A stretch of 64,000 bases of DNA from Tricholomella constricta (GCA_013368375.1 JAACJP010000003.1:496001-560000); one strand, 5' to 3'. Positions 23,037-33,085 are shown, counted from the stretch's first letter. Notes: generated by a model from the letters alone, not told the origin. Translations and numbers: made by a program.

Positions 23037-23690
23037 CACCATCGTATGGCATGGCTGCATGTTTCCCATACACGCAGTCTGCGCAGACTCCCTCTGTCTT
23101 TGTGCCACCTTTGATATTCAACCCATCCACAGACCTTTTAATGCCATTTCGCAGATTGTCGCCATGCCTGCGTGGCTGAGGTGCCTAATGCCAGACGTCC
23201 ACACCTATGGGTGCACTCTGGGATTTCGCAACGAGGGCGCGGGCATCTGGGGTATGTTCGATCTCTAGCTTGTACAGCCCATTTGCACCAGATCCGACCA
23301 TGTAGATGTTCCCCTTGGGGTCAGCAAAACTCAAGCACCCAGAAGAGAACGTGACTGTGTGTCCCGTGGCATCGAATCTTGCGATTGACACTAGATTTAC
23401 GGCGAGGTTGGGTGTGCGCAGGGTGGACTTGAACGACAGGTGGGACGTCTTTCCCCCGACTGTAACCAAGAACTTCACGGTGCCTCTTCCCAGGATGGAG
23501 AAGGTTCCCCCTTTGTTCGCAGCCTGGCCAGTACGCGGCATCGTGAACATCTCATAATTGCTGAACACTGCTCTGTCTACAAAGCAGTGGTCCGATGCGC
23601 CGAAATCGGTGAACATTTGGATGGGAGCGCCCGGGGATTGAGCAAGTAGGGTGGCTGTGTTTGGAGTAGGGTGGCCGTGATTTGCACTTC
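23037..23690 (-). pseudogene. copia-A protease and GAG-pre-integrase segment
   Basis: This is the upstream part of the copia-A polyprotein, separated from the rest by copia-B. It encodes the protease active-site region (TDFGASDHCFV, with Phe where Ser is usual in D-S-G) and the Cys/His pre-integrase zinc region (ADCVYGKHAAMPYDG). The frame is disturbed near 23183. Upstream Gag and the 5' LTR are missing; coding character fades near 23690 and a GC-rich repeat array begins, so the element is truncated at its 5' side. Confidence 0.75.
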
Positions 23691-23699
23691 TCCGGCCTC

Positions 23700-24970
23700 A
23701 TCTCTGAGGGCTGGTCAAGTAGGGGCATTACAATGTAGCGTGTCTCATGGTCCAGCAGGCCTATGCATTGTAGTGTACTTGACAGCACCAGCGGGCCTGC
23801 TGGAGCGCCAGCGGGGCCCCTACATGTAGCCCTGGCACAGTGCCAGTGGGACCTCTACATGTAGTTGTTTGGCACAGTACCAGCAGGCCCGCTGGTGCTG
23901 CAGCGGGCCTATATGGTGCTGTGGGGAGCAGCAGGTGGGGGCTAGCGGGGCACTACCCATGTCCGCGGACCTCCGCGGGTTGTTGTCTATGGGGCACACC
24001 CAGTACTGCAGGGGGCAGATGTGGTGCTGTGGGGGGGCAACGGGGTGGGGGGGCTTGCGGGGCACTGCCCACGTCCATGGACCTCCGCGGATTGTTGCCT
24101 GTGGGGCACACCTAGCACTGCAGTGGGCCTATATGGTGCTGTAGAGGGCAGCGGGGTGGGGGGCTTGTAGGACATTACCCATGTCCGCGGGCCTCCGTGG
24201 ATCGTTGCTTGTGGGGCACACCCAGCACTGCAGCAGGCCTATATGGTGCAGTGGAGGCCATAGAGCAGGTGCTGTTACACACCTCTGTGGACTTGCAGCG
24301 GAGCACACTACATATAGTATATCCACATAACATTGAGCTTGCAGGGCATTACCCACGTCCGCGGACCTCTGCGGATTGTTGCCTGTGGAGCACATGCAGC
24401 ACTGCAGCGGGCCTATATGGTGCAGTAGGGGGCCACAGAGCAGGTGCTGTTACACACCTCTGCGGACTTGCAGTGAAGCACACTACATATATATCATGTC
24501 CAATGTACGAGCACGTCATCTAATCATCTACTACATGTAGCCATCTGGCACAGTATCAGCAAGCCCGCTGGGGCTGCAGTGGGCCTATATGGTGCAGTAG
24601 GGGGCCGCAGTACAGGGGCTGTTGCACACCTCTGCGGACTTGCAACGGAGGACACTACATATAGTATGTCCAATGTACGAGCAGGTCATCTACATGCAGC
24701 TATCTGGCACAGTGTCAGCAAGCCTGCTGGAGCTGCAGTGGGCCTATATGGTACTGTAGAGGACCGCAGAGCAGGTGCTGTTACATATCTCTGCGGGCTT
24801 GCAGCGTAGCATGACATCGGCTTGCGTGGCATTACCCATGTCCACGGACCTCCGCGGATCATTGCCTGTGGGGCACACTCAGCACTGCAGCATGCCTATA
24901 TGGTGCAGTAGGGGGCCGTGGAGCAGGGGCTGTTACACACCTCCGTGGACTTGCAGCGGAGAAGGGGAAA
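23700..24970. repeat. GC-rich degenerate tandem array
   Basis: Units of roughly 110-215 bp, diverged and rearranged. The core GGCCTATATGGT recurs near 23908, 24125, 24236, 24409, 24585, 24740 and 24893. A second core, TCCGCGGACCTCCGCGG with variants, recurs near 23960, 24075, 24183, 24356 and 24840. Further phrases (TACATGTAG, CTGCGGACTTGCAG, GGCACAGT-CAGCA) repeat between them. Open frames here are by-products of composition. It is a minisatellite-like block sitting exactly where copia-A is cut off. Confidence 0.75.
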
Positions 24971-25089
24971 TGACAGGAAGTAAGTAAGTATGTACACCGA
25001 CGCTTGGGTCGGAGCATCAGGGTCGGGATTGTGATTGGTCAGGAGCAATCACATGAGTCAGGGGGCAATTGGTGAGCATCGGAGGGGGT

Positions 25090-26010
25090 GAAAGGGAGTT
25101 CCCCTGACAGATTCCAGCTGTGAAATTTTGAACCGTGCTGTTGGGTTTGTTCTGTGCATGGATTTGATATCGACCTAAAGCCTCCTCGTTCATGTTGTTA
25201 GTCGCAGGCATGAACACAAGATCTTTCTCCAGGGATGACATAGTGGAAATGATACTGTCAGATGCAAACTCAGCGGAAAAGTGTTTCCAGGCAGTGAGTG
25301 AACCTTCGAGGAAGGCAATAAGCAGCAAGCGGATGTGAGGCATTTGAGGAACTCATGCATGGACAGCGGCTATTGCGCATGGATTATCAAATGGTTTGCC
25401 ATCAAGGGTTGCTAGTGTTGGGGAAGATGAAGGGTCAAGGAGGAGAGTCAGCTCGTTGATCAGCTTTCTGATATGGGTCTGGACCTTGTCGTGCAGGGTC
25501 TGAGGTCGAGGAGGTTCAGTGAATCAGTACCAGGTCCACGGACCTCTTGCATGTATCCATTAGAGATACTCTCCGAGTGAAGCACCAGGACACCCATTTC
25601 CTCCTCCATCTCCAGATTTTGCAGTACCGCATAGAGATTCTGTTCCATATGATTTAGTCCCGGTTTTTCTTTCTTGTCACGTAGGTACTCCATGAACTTG
25701 ATGTAGTCCTCTCGCAAGGGAAGAACTTCAGTTGCTACTTTACCGTGAGACTGGAAATGGGTGTTGGATGTGTCTGGGAAAGTGGCAGGTTTGTCGATTC
25801 CTGCAGAGCATTTAACCTTTTCGAAGTACCATCAATGCATATCCTGGTGTCCCTTCTTGTCATCCTTATGGTTGAATAACACATTAGCCAGACTCATCGC
25901 CTTCATTGCACCACAGTCACTAGTGCTGATACATTGAAATGCATTCATTTCCTTGTGGCCACAGCATCCCCGATCACGATCACGAACAGGGTAAGTCAAC
26001 ATTGCTTGTC
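25090..26010 (-). pseudogene. Decayed copy of a repeated mushroom protein of unknown function
   Basis: On the minus strand the pieces read MLTYPVRDRDRGCCGHKE (near 26000), YIKFMEYLRDKKEK and NHMEQNLYAVLQNL (25717-25500), then FLEGSLTAWKHFSAEF and MPATNNMNEEALGRYQ (25343-25130). They are separated by stops and frame changes. I recognise the pattern from a widespread, functionally unknown family in Agaricomycetes that is often found in repeats. No catalytic motif is visible. At least one in-frame TGA and one frame change make it non-functional. Confidence 0.5.
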
Positions 26011-26614
26011 AGGTGGAAGAGCCTTGAATGTGATTTCACCTAGGTTTGTCGCAACCTTCCTGAGTGTGTCTTTCAGACAGGCTTGTATGTCACGAATACT
26101 GCTTATATGAGTTATCAGACTGGACCGCACAGAACATCGGTTACAGACTTACCTTTCACGAGCGTATGACCCATGCCTTCGGCACGGTGCCTGCAGGTCT
26201 GGCTTCAGCCCGGTGTCTCCAGCTCGGAGCATATTGTGCAATGAGAAATTTGCATGGAGTTACTTTACACTACCATATGCATATACAGTCAATAAATAGA
26301 GCCATTTGAAAAATAACTACACATGTTCATACTCCTACCACTATTCCCGGTACTAATCCCTCCTGACACCTGCTTCACGGAGTCCCATCCTCACAAATCC
26401 CTCAATCATATATCCAGTCTGATGCCTATATCTAATTAATCAAACACCACACAAACCTTTCCCTTCAATAAATCACGTAGTGCCAAGCTTGGTGACAAAC
26501 CAAGTTCAATAAACCAATACCTCCTACCCAAACCTTTCGACAAATCGTGTAGTGCCAAGCTTGGCAACAACCCTCCTATAAACCAATACCTCCTATATGG
26601 TCGCTCTTAGAAAC
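26011..26614. other. Non-coding stretch before the split solo LTR
   Basis: No gene seen. It contains a short tandem repeat at 26448-26596 and ends with GAAAC (26610-26614), the target duplication of the solo LTR. Confidence 0.5.
26448..26596. repeat. Two-copy tandem repeat
   Basis: Two copies of roughly 75 bp: AAACCTTTC ... GTAGTGCCAAGCTTGG followed by AATAAACCAATACCTCCTA, then a second diverged copy. The second contains the 14-bp palindrome TGCCAAGCTTGGCA. Confidence 0.6.
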
Positions 26615-26663
26615 TGTTTGTCGGGGACTTGCTAAGACCGACACAGTGCGCGAAGCACCCACT
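26615..26663 (+). repeat. Solo LTR of the copia-A family, left part
   Basis: Begins TGTTTGTCGGGGACTTGC, preceded by GAAAC. It matches the start of the copia-A LTR and is cut after CCACT by the chromovirus; the remainder is at 33026-33335. Confidence 0.85.
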
Positions 26664-27154
26664 TGTTAGGGGAACACCCGTTCACGCCCTCCGACGCTCA
26701 CCGACTGTCCCCCGACACGTGTGATCGCTCCCGACCGATTGCGCCCCCGACCCCGACGCTCCGACCCAAGCGTTGGTGTACATACTTATACACCCCTGTC
26801 GCTACCTCCCCTTCCAGCGCGCGCCCGATCCCGACGTCCGACATCCCGACGTCGGTCGCCCAACCTCGTGCCCGCGCCCTGAGCCACGAGGATCGGACAG
26901 CGTCGGGAACATGTACATACACGCGCCGCTGCCCATCCGTTATCATTTACGTACCATACACCCCAGAGAGCCGGCCCTCACGTATCTTACTCGTATATAG
27001 TCATCCTCCTGACATGGGGGAATCCTTTACTCTATTCTCATTGGATTCCCCTCTGCCAGGTAGGTTTACTCACGCTCTCTCTACCGTACATAATATAACA
27101 TTGGATTCCCCTCTGCCAGCACGACTAAGCTCTGCAGCTGAGGTCGCCCTAACA
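26664..27154 (+). repeat. 5' LTR of chromovirus-1
   Basis: 491 bp. A TATATA element lies at about 26994-26999. Some 30 bp downstream is a 12-base stretch (27027-27038) complementary to the primer-binding site. A 20-bp direct repeat beginning ATTGGATTCCCCTC occurs at about 27040 and 27101; the first copy is followed by GTAGGT and the second ends in CCAG. One frame is open through the whole LTR. Confidence 0.95.
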
Positions 27155-27156
27155 GC

Positions 27157-27168
27157 AGAATAGAGTAA
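27157..27168 (+). promoter_or_regulatory. Self-priming primer-binding site of chromovirus-1
   Basis: AGAATAGAGTAA starts two bases after the LTR and is the exact complement of TTACTCTATTCT at 27027-27038, about 30 bp past a TATA element, where the RNA should begin. This is the arrangement of Tf1/sushi-type elements, whose RNA 5' end folds back to prime cDNA. The complementarity is seen directly; the mechanism is inferred. Confidence 0.75.
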
Positions 27169-27281
27169 CTTTAGAAACCCGACGAAGCCGACCGATCCGC
27201 TTCCGTGCCGAAACACGCGTCTGCTACACGCGACCGTCCAACGCGTGCTCGCTCCGATCGCCCGCCCAGTCCCGTTTCGAG

Positions 27282-28502
27282 ATGTCCGAATTTGGTGACA
27301 TGTCGCAGCGACCGTTCTCTCCCTTCCTCACGACGGAGGAGCGGTTGGCGAATATGGAAGCCACAATTTCGGCTCTCTCTGCCTCCAATACCTCCAACTC
27401 GGCCTCTATGGACCGCCTCTCCGCTCTTTTCGAAAAATTCATGCCGGGGACACCCCCCAATCCCACCCCCGCTGCTCCCGAAGCAGACACGACCCCTCCG
27501 CCGCCTGAGACGACCACCCCGCTGCCAGGCTCTCCACGATCGGGATCGCACCACCTCCGACCGTCGCCCCCTCCCATTTACGACGGCGCCCGATCGGGCG
27601 GTCGCGCGTTCTTGAACGCCTGCAAGCTCTACTTCTCCTTGTGCGGGGGAAGTTTCGCCGATGACCATGCCCGAATAGTATGGGTGCTGTCGTACATGCA
27701 GCACGGGCGAGCCGCCGACTTCGTCAGTCGGGTGTTCCAGTTCGGAACCGCCAAGGACGTCTTTCCCGCCTGGAAGGACTTCGAAGACACCTTCCGTGGC
27801 GAGTTCTTCCTCTTCGACGAGGTCGCCGATGCCGCGCTCATCCTGGAGTTGACAGCGTACTTCCAGAACGGTCGATCGATCAACGAGTACATCGACTCGT
27901 TCCGATCCCTGTGGGTCAAGGCGGGCTATCCAGATGGGCGTCACCTGGTCCTCAAATTCCGTCGAGGAATGGACCCGAAGCTCTCGAGGCGACTCGGAAG
28001 CATCACCACGGGCCGCCCGCACGACGAGAAGATTGAGGAGTGGCTGAGGATCGCTCGTTCTCAAGATTTCATCATGAGGTCGGAGGACGACTTCCACCGT
28101 CGGATGGTCCCGACAAAGGCGCCCGACAGCCGCCAGCCCACTGCCGCAGCTGCACGATGGGTGTTCGCTACTGCCCCCGCCCCCGCTCCCGCTTTCGCTC
28201 CCGCTCCCCCCGCCCCCCGCGCTCCTGTCGCACCAGCCCCCAGGCCGATCCCCCAGGGCATCCCAATGGACGTAGATCGGATGCGCGATCGAGTCGCGCC
28301 TGCCGACGACCACTGTTTCCGGTGCAAGAAAAAGGGTCACTACTCTCGTGACTGCCCTTTGCGCTGGGACGTGCGCCACATGCTCGATGATGAGCTGGAG
28401 GCGCTTATCATGGAACGTCTAGCTCGCAAGGACGCAGTCCCCGCCGACCCGACTCCATCGTCGGCCGACGCGACCGCCTCCGACGCCGAGGAGGGTTTTT
28501 AA
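27282..28502 (+). CDS. Gag of chromovirus-1
   Basis: 406 residues; structural protein that forms the particle and binds RNA. The N-terminal part has a heptad-like segment (MEATISALSASNT) and a Pro/Thr-rich linker. The capsid domain spans about residues 95-270 (YMQHGRAADFVSRVFQ, SINEYIDSFRSLWV). An Ala/Pro-rich linker leads to one CCHC zinc knuckle (CFRCKKKGHYSRDC) near residue 347. The frame ends GGT TTT TAA, giving a slippery heptamer directly before the stop, and pol continues in the -1 frame. Confidence 0.92.
   Translation: MSEFGDMSQRPFSPFLTTEERLANMEATISALSASNTSNSASMDRLSALFEKFMPGTPPNPTPAAPEADTTPPPPETTTPLPGSPRSGSHHLRPSPPPIYDGARSGGRAFLNACKLYFSLCGGSFADDHARIVWVLSYMQHGRAADFVSRVFQFGTAKDVFPAWKDFEDTFRGEFFLFDEVADAALILELTAYFQNGRSINEYIDSFRSLWVKAGYPDGRHLVLKFRRGMDPKLSRRLGSITTGRPHDEKIEEWLRIARSQDFIMRSEDDFHRRMVPTKAPDSRQPTAAAARWVFATAPAPAPAFAPAPPAPRAPVAPAPRPIPQGIPMDVDRMRDRVAPADDHCFRCKKKGHYSRDCPLRWDVRHMLDDELEALIMERLARKDAVPADPTPSSADATASDAEEGF
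28493..28499 (+). promoter_or_regulatory. Candidate -1 ribosomal frameshift site
   Basis: GGGTTTT, phased as G GGT TTT in the gag frame and followed at once by the gag TAA (28500-28502). It fits the X XXY YYZ rule, and slipping back one base enters the pol frame with no stop before the protease. I did not identify a downstream pseudoknot by eye. Confidence 0.65.
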
Positions 28503-31500
28503 TCACACAACGGGTGGAACGCACACCCCCGTTGTCTAGTCGTAATCGGTTCGCTCCTTTATCCGTAGAATACGCCAATACACCTAATATTGCTGCTATT
28601 CCGATGAGTGAACCGACCGACAAAGACGTACAAAACCCCTCCAACCTGACGACACCGATCGCAGTCGCAAAGCCGATCGCCCCGTCGTGTCGTGGCCTAC
28701 CCCGCTGGGAAAAGCGACTTCCTAGTCGCTTCATCGCCGCTGCCTCCCCCTGCCCCAGATCCCTGTGGCTCAACGTCGAACTGGAGACCACCGACACCCA
28801 GGAGTCGCATGCCGTCATTGCCCTAGTGGACAGCGGAGCGACCGGCAGTTTTCTCAATGTCGCTTTCGTCGAGAAACACAAGCTCACGACCAAGGTGCTT
28901 AGTCGGCCATCCCCGGTTTACAATGTGGACGGCACCCTCAATGAAGGCGGTTCGGTCTCTTGCATCGTAGAAGCTGTCTTGCGATACAACGGTCATACCG
29001 AACGAGCCATCTTCGGGGTCACCCAGTTAGGCAAGCAAGACATGATCCTCGGGTTCAACTGGCTTAAAAGCCATAACCCCGAGATCGACTGGGAGACCAA
29101 GGAGGTGAAGATGAGTCGCTGTCCGACGCAGTGCGACACCTGCAAGGACGAGGTCAAAGCCGATCGGCGCGCACGCACCAGAGTGCGCGCAGCGATCCGC
29201 GCCTGTCGAGCCGACGGTATCCCGATGACTGAGCCCGACCTGCGAGCCCCGACCAACCCGTATGTTGAGGACGACTCTGATGAGGAGGAGTTCCTCCCCT
29301 ACACCCCGATCCTGGAGGAACCTGACCCAGAGTCTGACGACTTCCTGGTGGAAACCTTCCTGAATGGCGATCGCATCTTCGCGACCGCGATCCATCCGAC
29401 TCCGACCGCCGAACATATTCGGGCCAGCCAAACGACCTCGCAGCGACTTGCGGAAGCGCACGCTGCTAACTCCGTGCCCAGAACTTTCCGCGACGCAGTA
29501 CCGACCCACCTCCACGACTTTGAAGATGTCTTCTCCAAAGTCGCATTTGATGAGCTTCCAGAGCGCAAGCAATGGGACCATGCCATCGAACTAGAGCCGG
29601 GCGCGTCGCCGACGGGCACGAAGGTCTACCCGCTCTCACCGGCAGAACAGGTCGAACTCGACGCGTTCCTCAAGGAGAACCTCGAGACAGGTCGCATCCG
29701 ACCGTCCAAGTCGCCCATGGCGTCGCCGGTCTTCTTCATCAAGAAGAAGGACGGGTCGCTCCGACTGGTTCAGGACTATCGGACGCTCAATGCGCTCACG
29801 GTGAAGAACCGATACCCGCTGCCCCTCATTAGCGAACTGGTGAATAACCTTCGCGGCGCGCGGTACTTCACCAAGTTGGACGTCCGATGGGGGTACAACA
29901 ACGTCCGGATCAAGGAAGGCGACGAGTGGAAGGCAGCATTTCGGACGAATCGCGGCCTCTTCGAGCCGCTTGTCATGTTTTTCGGCCTCACGAACAGCCC
30001 CGCCACATTTCAGACCATGATGAATGATATCTTCCGCGACCTGATCGCCGAAGGTGTCGTTTGCGTGTACCTCGATGACATCTTGATTTATACAAAGACG
30101 CTAGAGGAACACCGTCGGGTCACGCGACTGGTACTGGACCGACTCCGCGAACATCAGCTGTTCTTAAAGCCCGAGAAATGCGAATTCGAGCAGACTAAGA
30201 TCGAGTATCTCGGGCTGATCATTTCGCAAGGGCAAGCGGAAATGGATCCGGTTAAAGTCGCTGGAGTGTTGGAATGGCCGGCGCCGAAGAACAAGAAGGA
30301 GGTACAAGCGTTCCTAGGCTTCACCAATTTCTACCGACGGTTCATCAAGGACTTCTCGCACCACGCCCGACCCCTGTTCGATCTGACGGGCAAGGACGTC
30401 GCCTGGCGGTGGGGAGAGTCGGAGCAGTCGGCCTTTGCCCTTCTGAAGTCTGCGATCACGTCGGGGCCAGTCCTCATGTTCCCCGACGATGACCGACCGT
30501 ACCGCATCGAAGCCGACTCATCCGACTTCGCAACGGGCGCGGTCCTGTCGCAAGAGTCGCCGTCCGATGGCAAGTGGCACCCGGTCGCGTTCTACTCGAA
30601 GAGCTTGAACACCGTCGAGCGGAACTACGAGATCCATGACAAAGAGATGCTGGCGATCATCTGGTCTCTGGAGGAATGGCGACACTTCGTAGAAGGCGCA
30701 AAGCACAAGGTGGAGATCTGGACCGACCACAAGAACCTTGAGTACTTCCTCACCGCCAAGAAACTCAATCGGCGTCAAGCCCGATGGTCGCTTTACCTCG
30801 CTAACTTCGACTTCGCCCTCCACCACCGTCCTGGCCGTAGCATGGGAAAACCCGACGCGTTATCGCGCCGCCCCGACCATGGCAACGGAAGCGCCGACAA
30901 CGCCAACATCGTGCTGCTCAAACCAGAATTCTTCGCCATTCGTGCAACTGAAGGCCTTGCACTGGTCGGAGAGGAGAATGACGTGCTGAAAGCGATCCGC
31001 AAGGGCAATCGCGATGGAGCTCAGGAGGATGCGGTCGCGAAAGCGGCGCAACTGGTCAAAGCATCCAAGATCGCCGGCCGCTCCCTTCGCTTTGGCGAGT
31101 GGGGAGAGGAAGGCAGTCTGCTCACGTTCCGTGGACGGATCTATGTCCCGAACGTCCCAGACCTTCGCCGACGCATTGTGGAGCAGCACCACGACTCCAA
31201 GGTCGCTGGTCACCCCGGTCGCTGGAAGACGCTCGAACTGGTGTCGCGCAACTACTGGTGGCCCCAGATGTCGCGCTTCATTGGTTTGTACACCAGCACC
31301 TGTGACATGTGTCTGCGCACGAAACCTCGCCGCCAACCCTCCGTCGGACAGCTGCAGCCGCTTCCCATCCCCGAAGGCCGATGGAATGTCGTATCGGTCG
31401 ACTTCATCACCGAACTTCCAGAGTCCAACAGCCACGACGCGATCATGAATGTCGTGGATTCGGTCGGAAAGCGCGCGCACTTCATCGCGTCGCACACGAC

Positions 31501-33085
31501 TTGTTCGGCCCTGGGAGCTGCGAACCTCTACCGTCGCCACGTCTGGAAGCTGCATGGTCTCCCCGACGCATTCGTCTCCGATCGAGGTCCACAGTTCATC
31601 GCCGAGTTCACGCGCGAACTGTACAGACTCCTGGGTATCAAGCTGTCGGCCTCGACGGCGTACCACCCACAGACCGACGGACAGACGGAGCGTGTCAACC
31701 AGGAACTGTTCCAGTTCCTGCGAGTCTTCTGCAATGAGCGCCAGAACGATTGGGAGGATCTCCTGCCCGACGCCAAATTTAGTTACAACAACCATGTACA
31801 TTCGGCGACGCAGCAGACCCCCTTCCTGCTTGACACTGGTCAGCATCCGCGCATGGGCTTTGAGCCGCGTCGGGGCGCTTCCAAGAACGAGTCAGCCGAC
31901 GAGTTCGTGGAGCGCATGAAGGAAGCACAGGAGGAAGCCAAGGCAGCGCTTTCAAAGGCCAAAGACGACATGGAGCGGTATTACAACCAGCGACACGCCC
32001 CAACGCCCGACTACCAGCCTGGTGACAAGGTATACTTGGACGCGACCGACATTTCTACGACCCGACCATCTAAGAAGTTGTCGCATCGCTACCTTGGCCC
32101 TTTCGTCGTGCAAAGGCAAGTCAGCCCGCTTGCATACCGCCTCCTGCTGCCTCAGTCCATGAAGCGCATGCACCCAGTCTTCCACGTCGTAAAGCTCATC
32201 CCCGCCGTCGCTGATCCGATCGAAGGTCGTCGATCCGATCCCCCTCCGCCCCCCGACATAATCGACGATGAACCCCATTACGAAGTTGAAAAGATCCTTG
32301 ATAGCCGAACCTTCCGCAAAAAACTACAGTACAAGGTCCTGTGGAAGGGCTATGGTTACGAAGAAGCTTCTTGGGAACCTCGCGAAAATGTCGCCGCCCC
32401 CGATCTGGTGCGAAAGTTCCACCGTGACAACCCTGACGCTGCCCGCCACATTCGTGGCATATTCACGTTATCCCCGGCCGTCTTCGCCACCGCGGCCCCG
32501 CACCGAGTCGTTGCGATTCAAAAGGGGGGGTTGATGTTAGGGGAACGCCCGTTCACGCCCTCCGACGCTCACCGACTGTCCCCCGACACGTGCGATCGCT
32601 CCCGACCGATCGCGCCCCCGACCCCGACGCTCCGACCCAAGCGTCGGTGTACATACTTATACACCCCTGTCGCTACCTCCCCTTCCAGCGCGCGCCCGAT
32701 CCCGACGTCCGACATCCCGACGTCGGTCCCCCGACCTCGTGCCCGCGCCCTGAGCCACGAGGATCGGACAGCGTCGGGAACGTGTACATACACGCGCCGC
32801 TGCCCATCCGTTATCATTTACGTACCATACACCCCAGAGAGCCGGCCCTCACGTATCTTACTCATATATAGTCATCCTCCTGACATGGGGGAATCCTTTA
32901 CTCTATTCTCATTGGATTCTCCTCTGCCAGGTAGGTTTACTTACGCTCTCTCTACCGTACATAATATAACATTGGATTCCCCTCTGCCAGCACGACTAAG
33001 CTCTGCAGCTGAGGTCGCCCTAACACCACTGTTCCCTTATCTGGTGAATTGCCTTATTGGGAGCAGTTATACCTTACAGCCATGA
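28499..33085 (+). CDS. Pol of chromovirus-1: protease, RT, RNase H, integrase, chromodomain
   Basis: One open frame in the -1 phase relative to gag. Its order is aspartic protease (ALVDSGATGSFLN, near 28830), reverse transcriptase ([24 protein letters not shown], near 29730-30090), RNase H (IEADSSDFATGAVL, near 30510), integrase zinc finger (HHDSKVAGHPGRW ... CDMC), integrase core (VDFITELPES, FVSDRGPQFIAEF, TDGQTERVNQELF, 31400-31710) and a C-terminal chromodomain (HYEVEKILDSRT, LWKGYGYEEASWEP, 32276-32400). The first ATG of the frame is at 28604, so initiation there is the alternative to frameshifting. No stop codon occurs before or within the 3' LTR; the frame ends only at 33085 in flanking DNA. 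Confidence 0.92.
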   Translation, partial: LITQRVERTPPLSSRNRFAPLSVEYANTPNIAAIPMSEPTDKDVQNPSNLTTPIAVAKPIAPSCRGLPRWEKRLPSRFIAAASPCPRSLWLNVELETTDTQESHAVIALVDSGATGSFLNVAFVEKHKLTTKVLSRPSPVYNVDGTLNEGGSVSCIVEAVLRYNGHTERAIFGVTQLGKQDMILGFNWLKSHNPEIDWETKEVKMSRCPTQCDTCKDEVKADRRARTRVRAAIRACRADGIPMTEPDLRAPTNPYVEDDSDEEEFLPYTPILEEPDPESDDFLVETFLNGDRIFATAIHPTPTAEHIRASQTTSQRLAEAHAANSVPRTFRDAVPTHLHDFEDVFSKVAFDELPERKQWDHAIELEPGASPTGTKVYPLSPAEQVELDAFLKENLETGRIRPSKSPMASPVFFIKKKDGSLRLVQDYRTLNALTVKNRYPLPLISELVNNLRGARYFTKLDVRWGYNNVRIKEGDEWKAAFRTNRGLFEPLVMFFGLTNSPATFQTMMNDIFRDLIAEGVVCVYLDDILIYTKTLEEHRRVTRLVLDRLREHQLFLKPEKCEFEQTKIEYLGLIISQGQAEMDPVKVAGVLEWPAPKNKKEVQAFLGFTNFYRRFIKDFSHHARPLFDLTGKDVAWRWGESEQSAFALLKSAITSGPVLMFPDDDRPYRIEADSSDFATGAVLSQESPSDGKWHPVAFYSKSLNTVERNYEIHDKEMLAIIWSLEEWRHFVEGAKHKVEIWTDHKNLEYFLTAKKLNRRQARWSLYLANFDFALHHRPGRSMGKPDALSRRPDHGNGSADNANIVLLKPEFFAIRATEGLALVGEENDVLKAIRKGNRDGAQEDAVAKAAQLVKASKIAGRSLRFGEWGEEGSLLTFRGRIYVPNVPDLRRRIVEQHHDSKVAGHPGRWKTLELVSRNYWWPQMSRFIGLYTSTCDMCLRTKPRRQPSVGQLQPLPIPEGRWNVVSVDFITELPESNSHDAIMNVVDSVGKRAHFIASHTTCSALGAANLYRRHVWKLHGLPDAFVSDRGPQFIAEFTRELYRLLGIKLSASTAYHPQTDGQTERVNQELFQFLRVFCNERQNDWEDLLPDAKFSYNNHVHSATQQTPFLLDTGQHPRMGFEPRRGASKNESADEFVERMKEAQEEAKAALSKAKDDMERYYNQRHAPTPDYQPGDKVYLDATDISTTRPSKKLSHRYLGPFVVQRQVSPLAYRLLLPQSMKRMHPVFHVVKLIPAVADPIEGRRSDPPPPPDIIDDEPHYEVEKILDSRTFRKKLQYKVLWKGYGYEEASWEPRENVAAPDLVRKFHRDNPDAARHIRGIFTLSPAVFATAAPHRVVAIQKGGLMLGERPFTPSDAHRLSPDTCDRSRPIAPPTPTLRPKRRCTYLYTPVATSPSSARPIPTSDIPTSVPRPRARALSHEDRTASGTCTYTRRCPSVIIYVPYTPESRPSRILLIYSHPPDMGESFTLFSLDSPLPGRFTYALSTVHNITLDSPLPARLSSAAEVALTPLFPYLVNCLIGSSYTLQP
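32535..33025 (+). repeat. 3' LTR of chromovirus-1
   Basis: 491 bp, preceded by the purine run AAAAGGGGGGGTTGA and followed by CCACT. It is open throughout in the pol frame. Confidence 0.95.

Larger units (their letters stand above)
26664..33025 (+). mobile_element. Chromovirus-1, near-intact Ty3/Gypsy element with chromodomain
   Basis: 6,362 bp with two 491-bp LTRs (TGTTAGGGGAAC...GCCCTAACA) and a perfect CCACT target duplication (26659-26663, 33026-33030). The LTRs differ at 10 of 491 positions, nine of them transitions. Gag and Pol are uninterrupted and the pol product ends in a chromodomain, the mark of chromoviruses that target chromatin. It sits inside a copia-A solo LTR. Of all elements here it looks most capable of activity. 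Confidence 0.95.

Noticed and set aside
23840..24523. Several ~90-codon frames in the GC-rich array
   Set aside because: They repeat with the tandem units and change frame between units; composition artefacts.
27224..28379. Long minus-strand open frames opposite Gag of chromovirus-1
   Set aside because: GC-rich shadow frames of a clear gag gene; no domain or splice evidence.
30860..31846. 328-codon minus-strand frame opposite chromovirus-1 pol
   Set aside because: Shadow of the integrase region, explained by codon composition.
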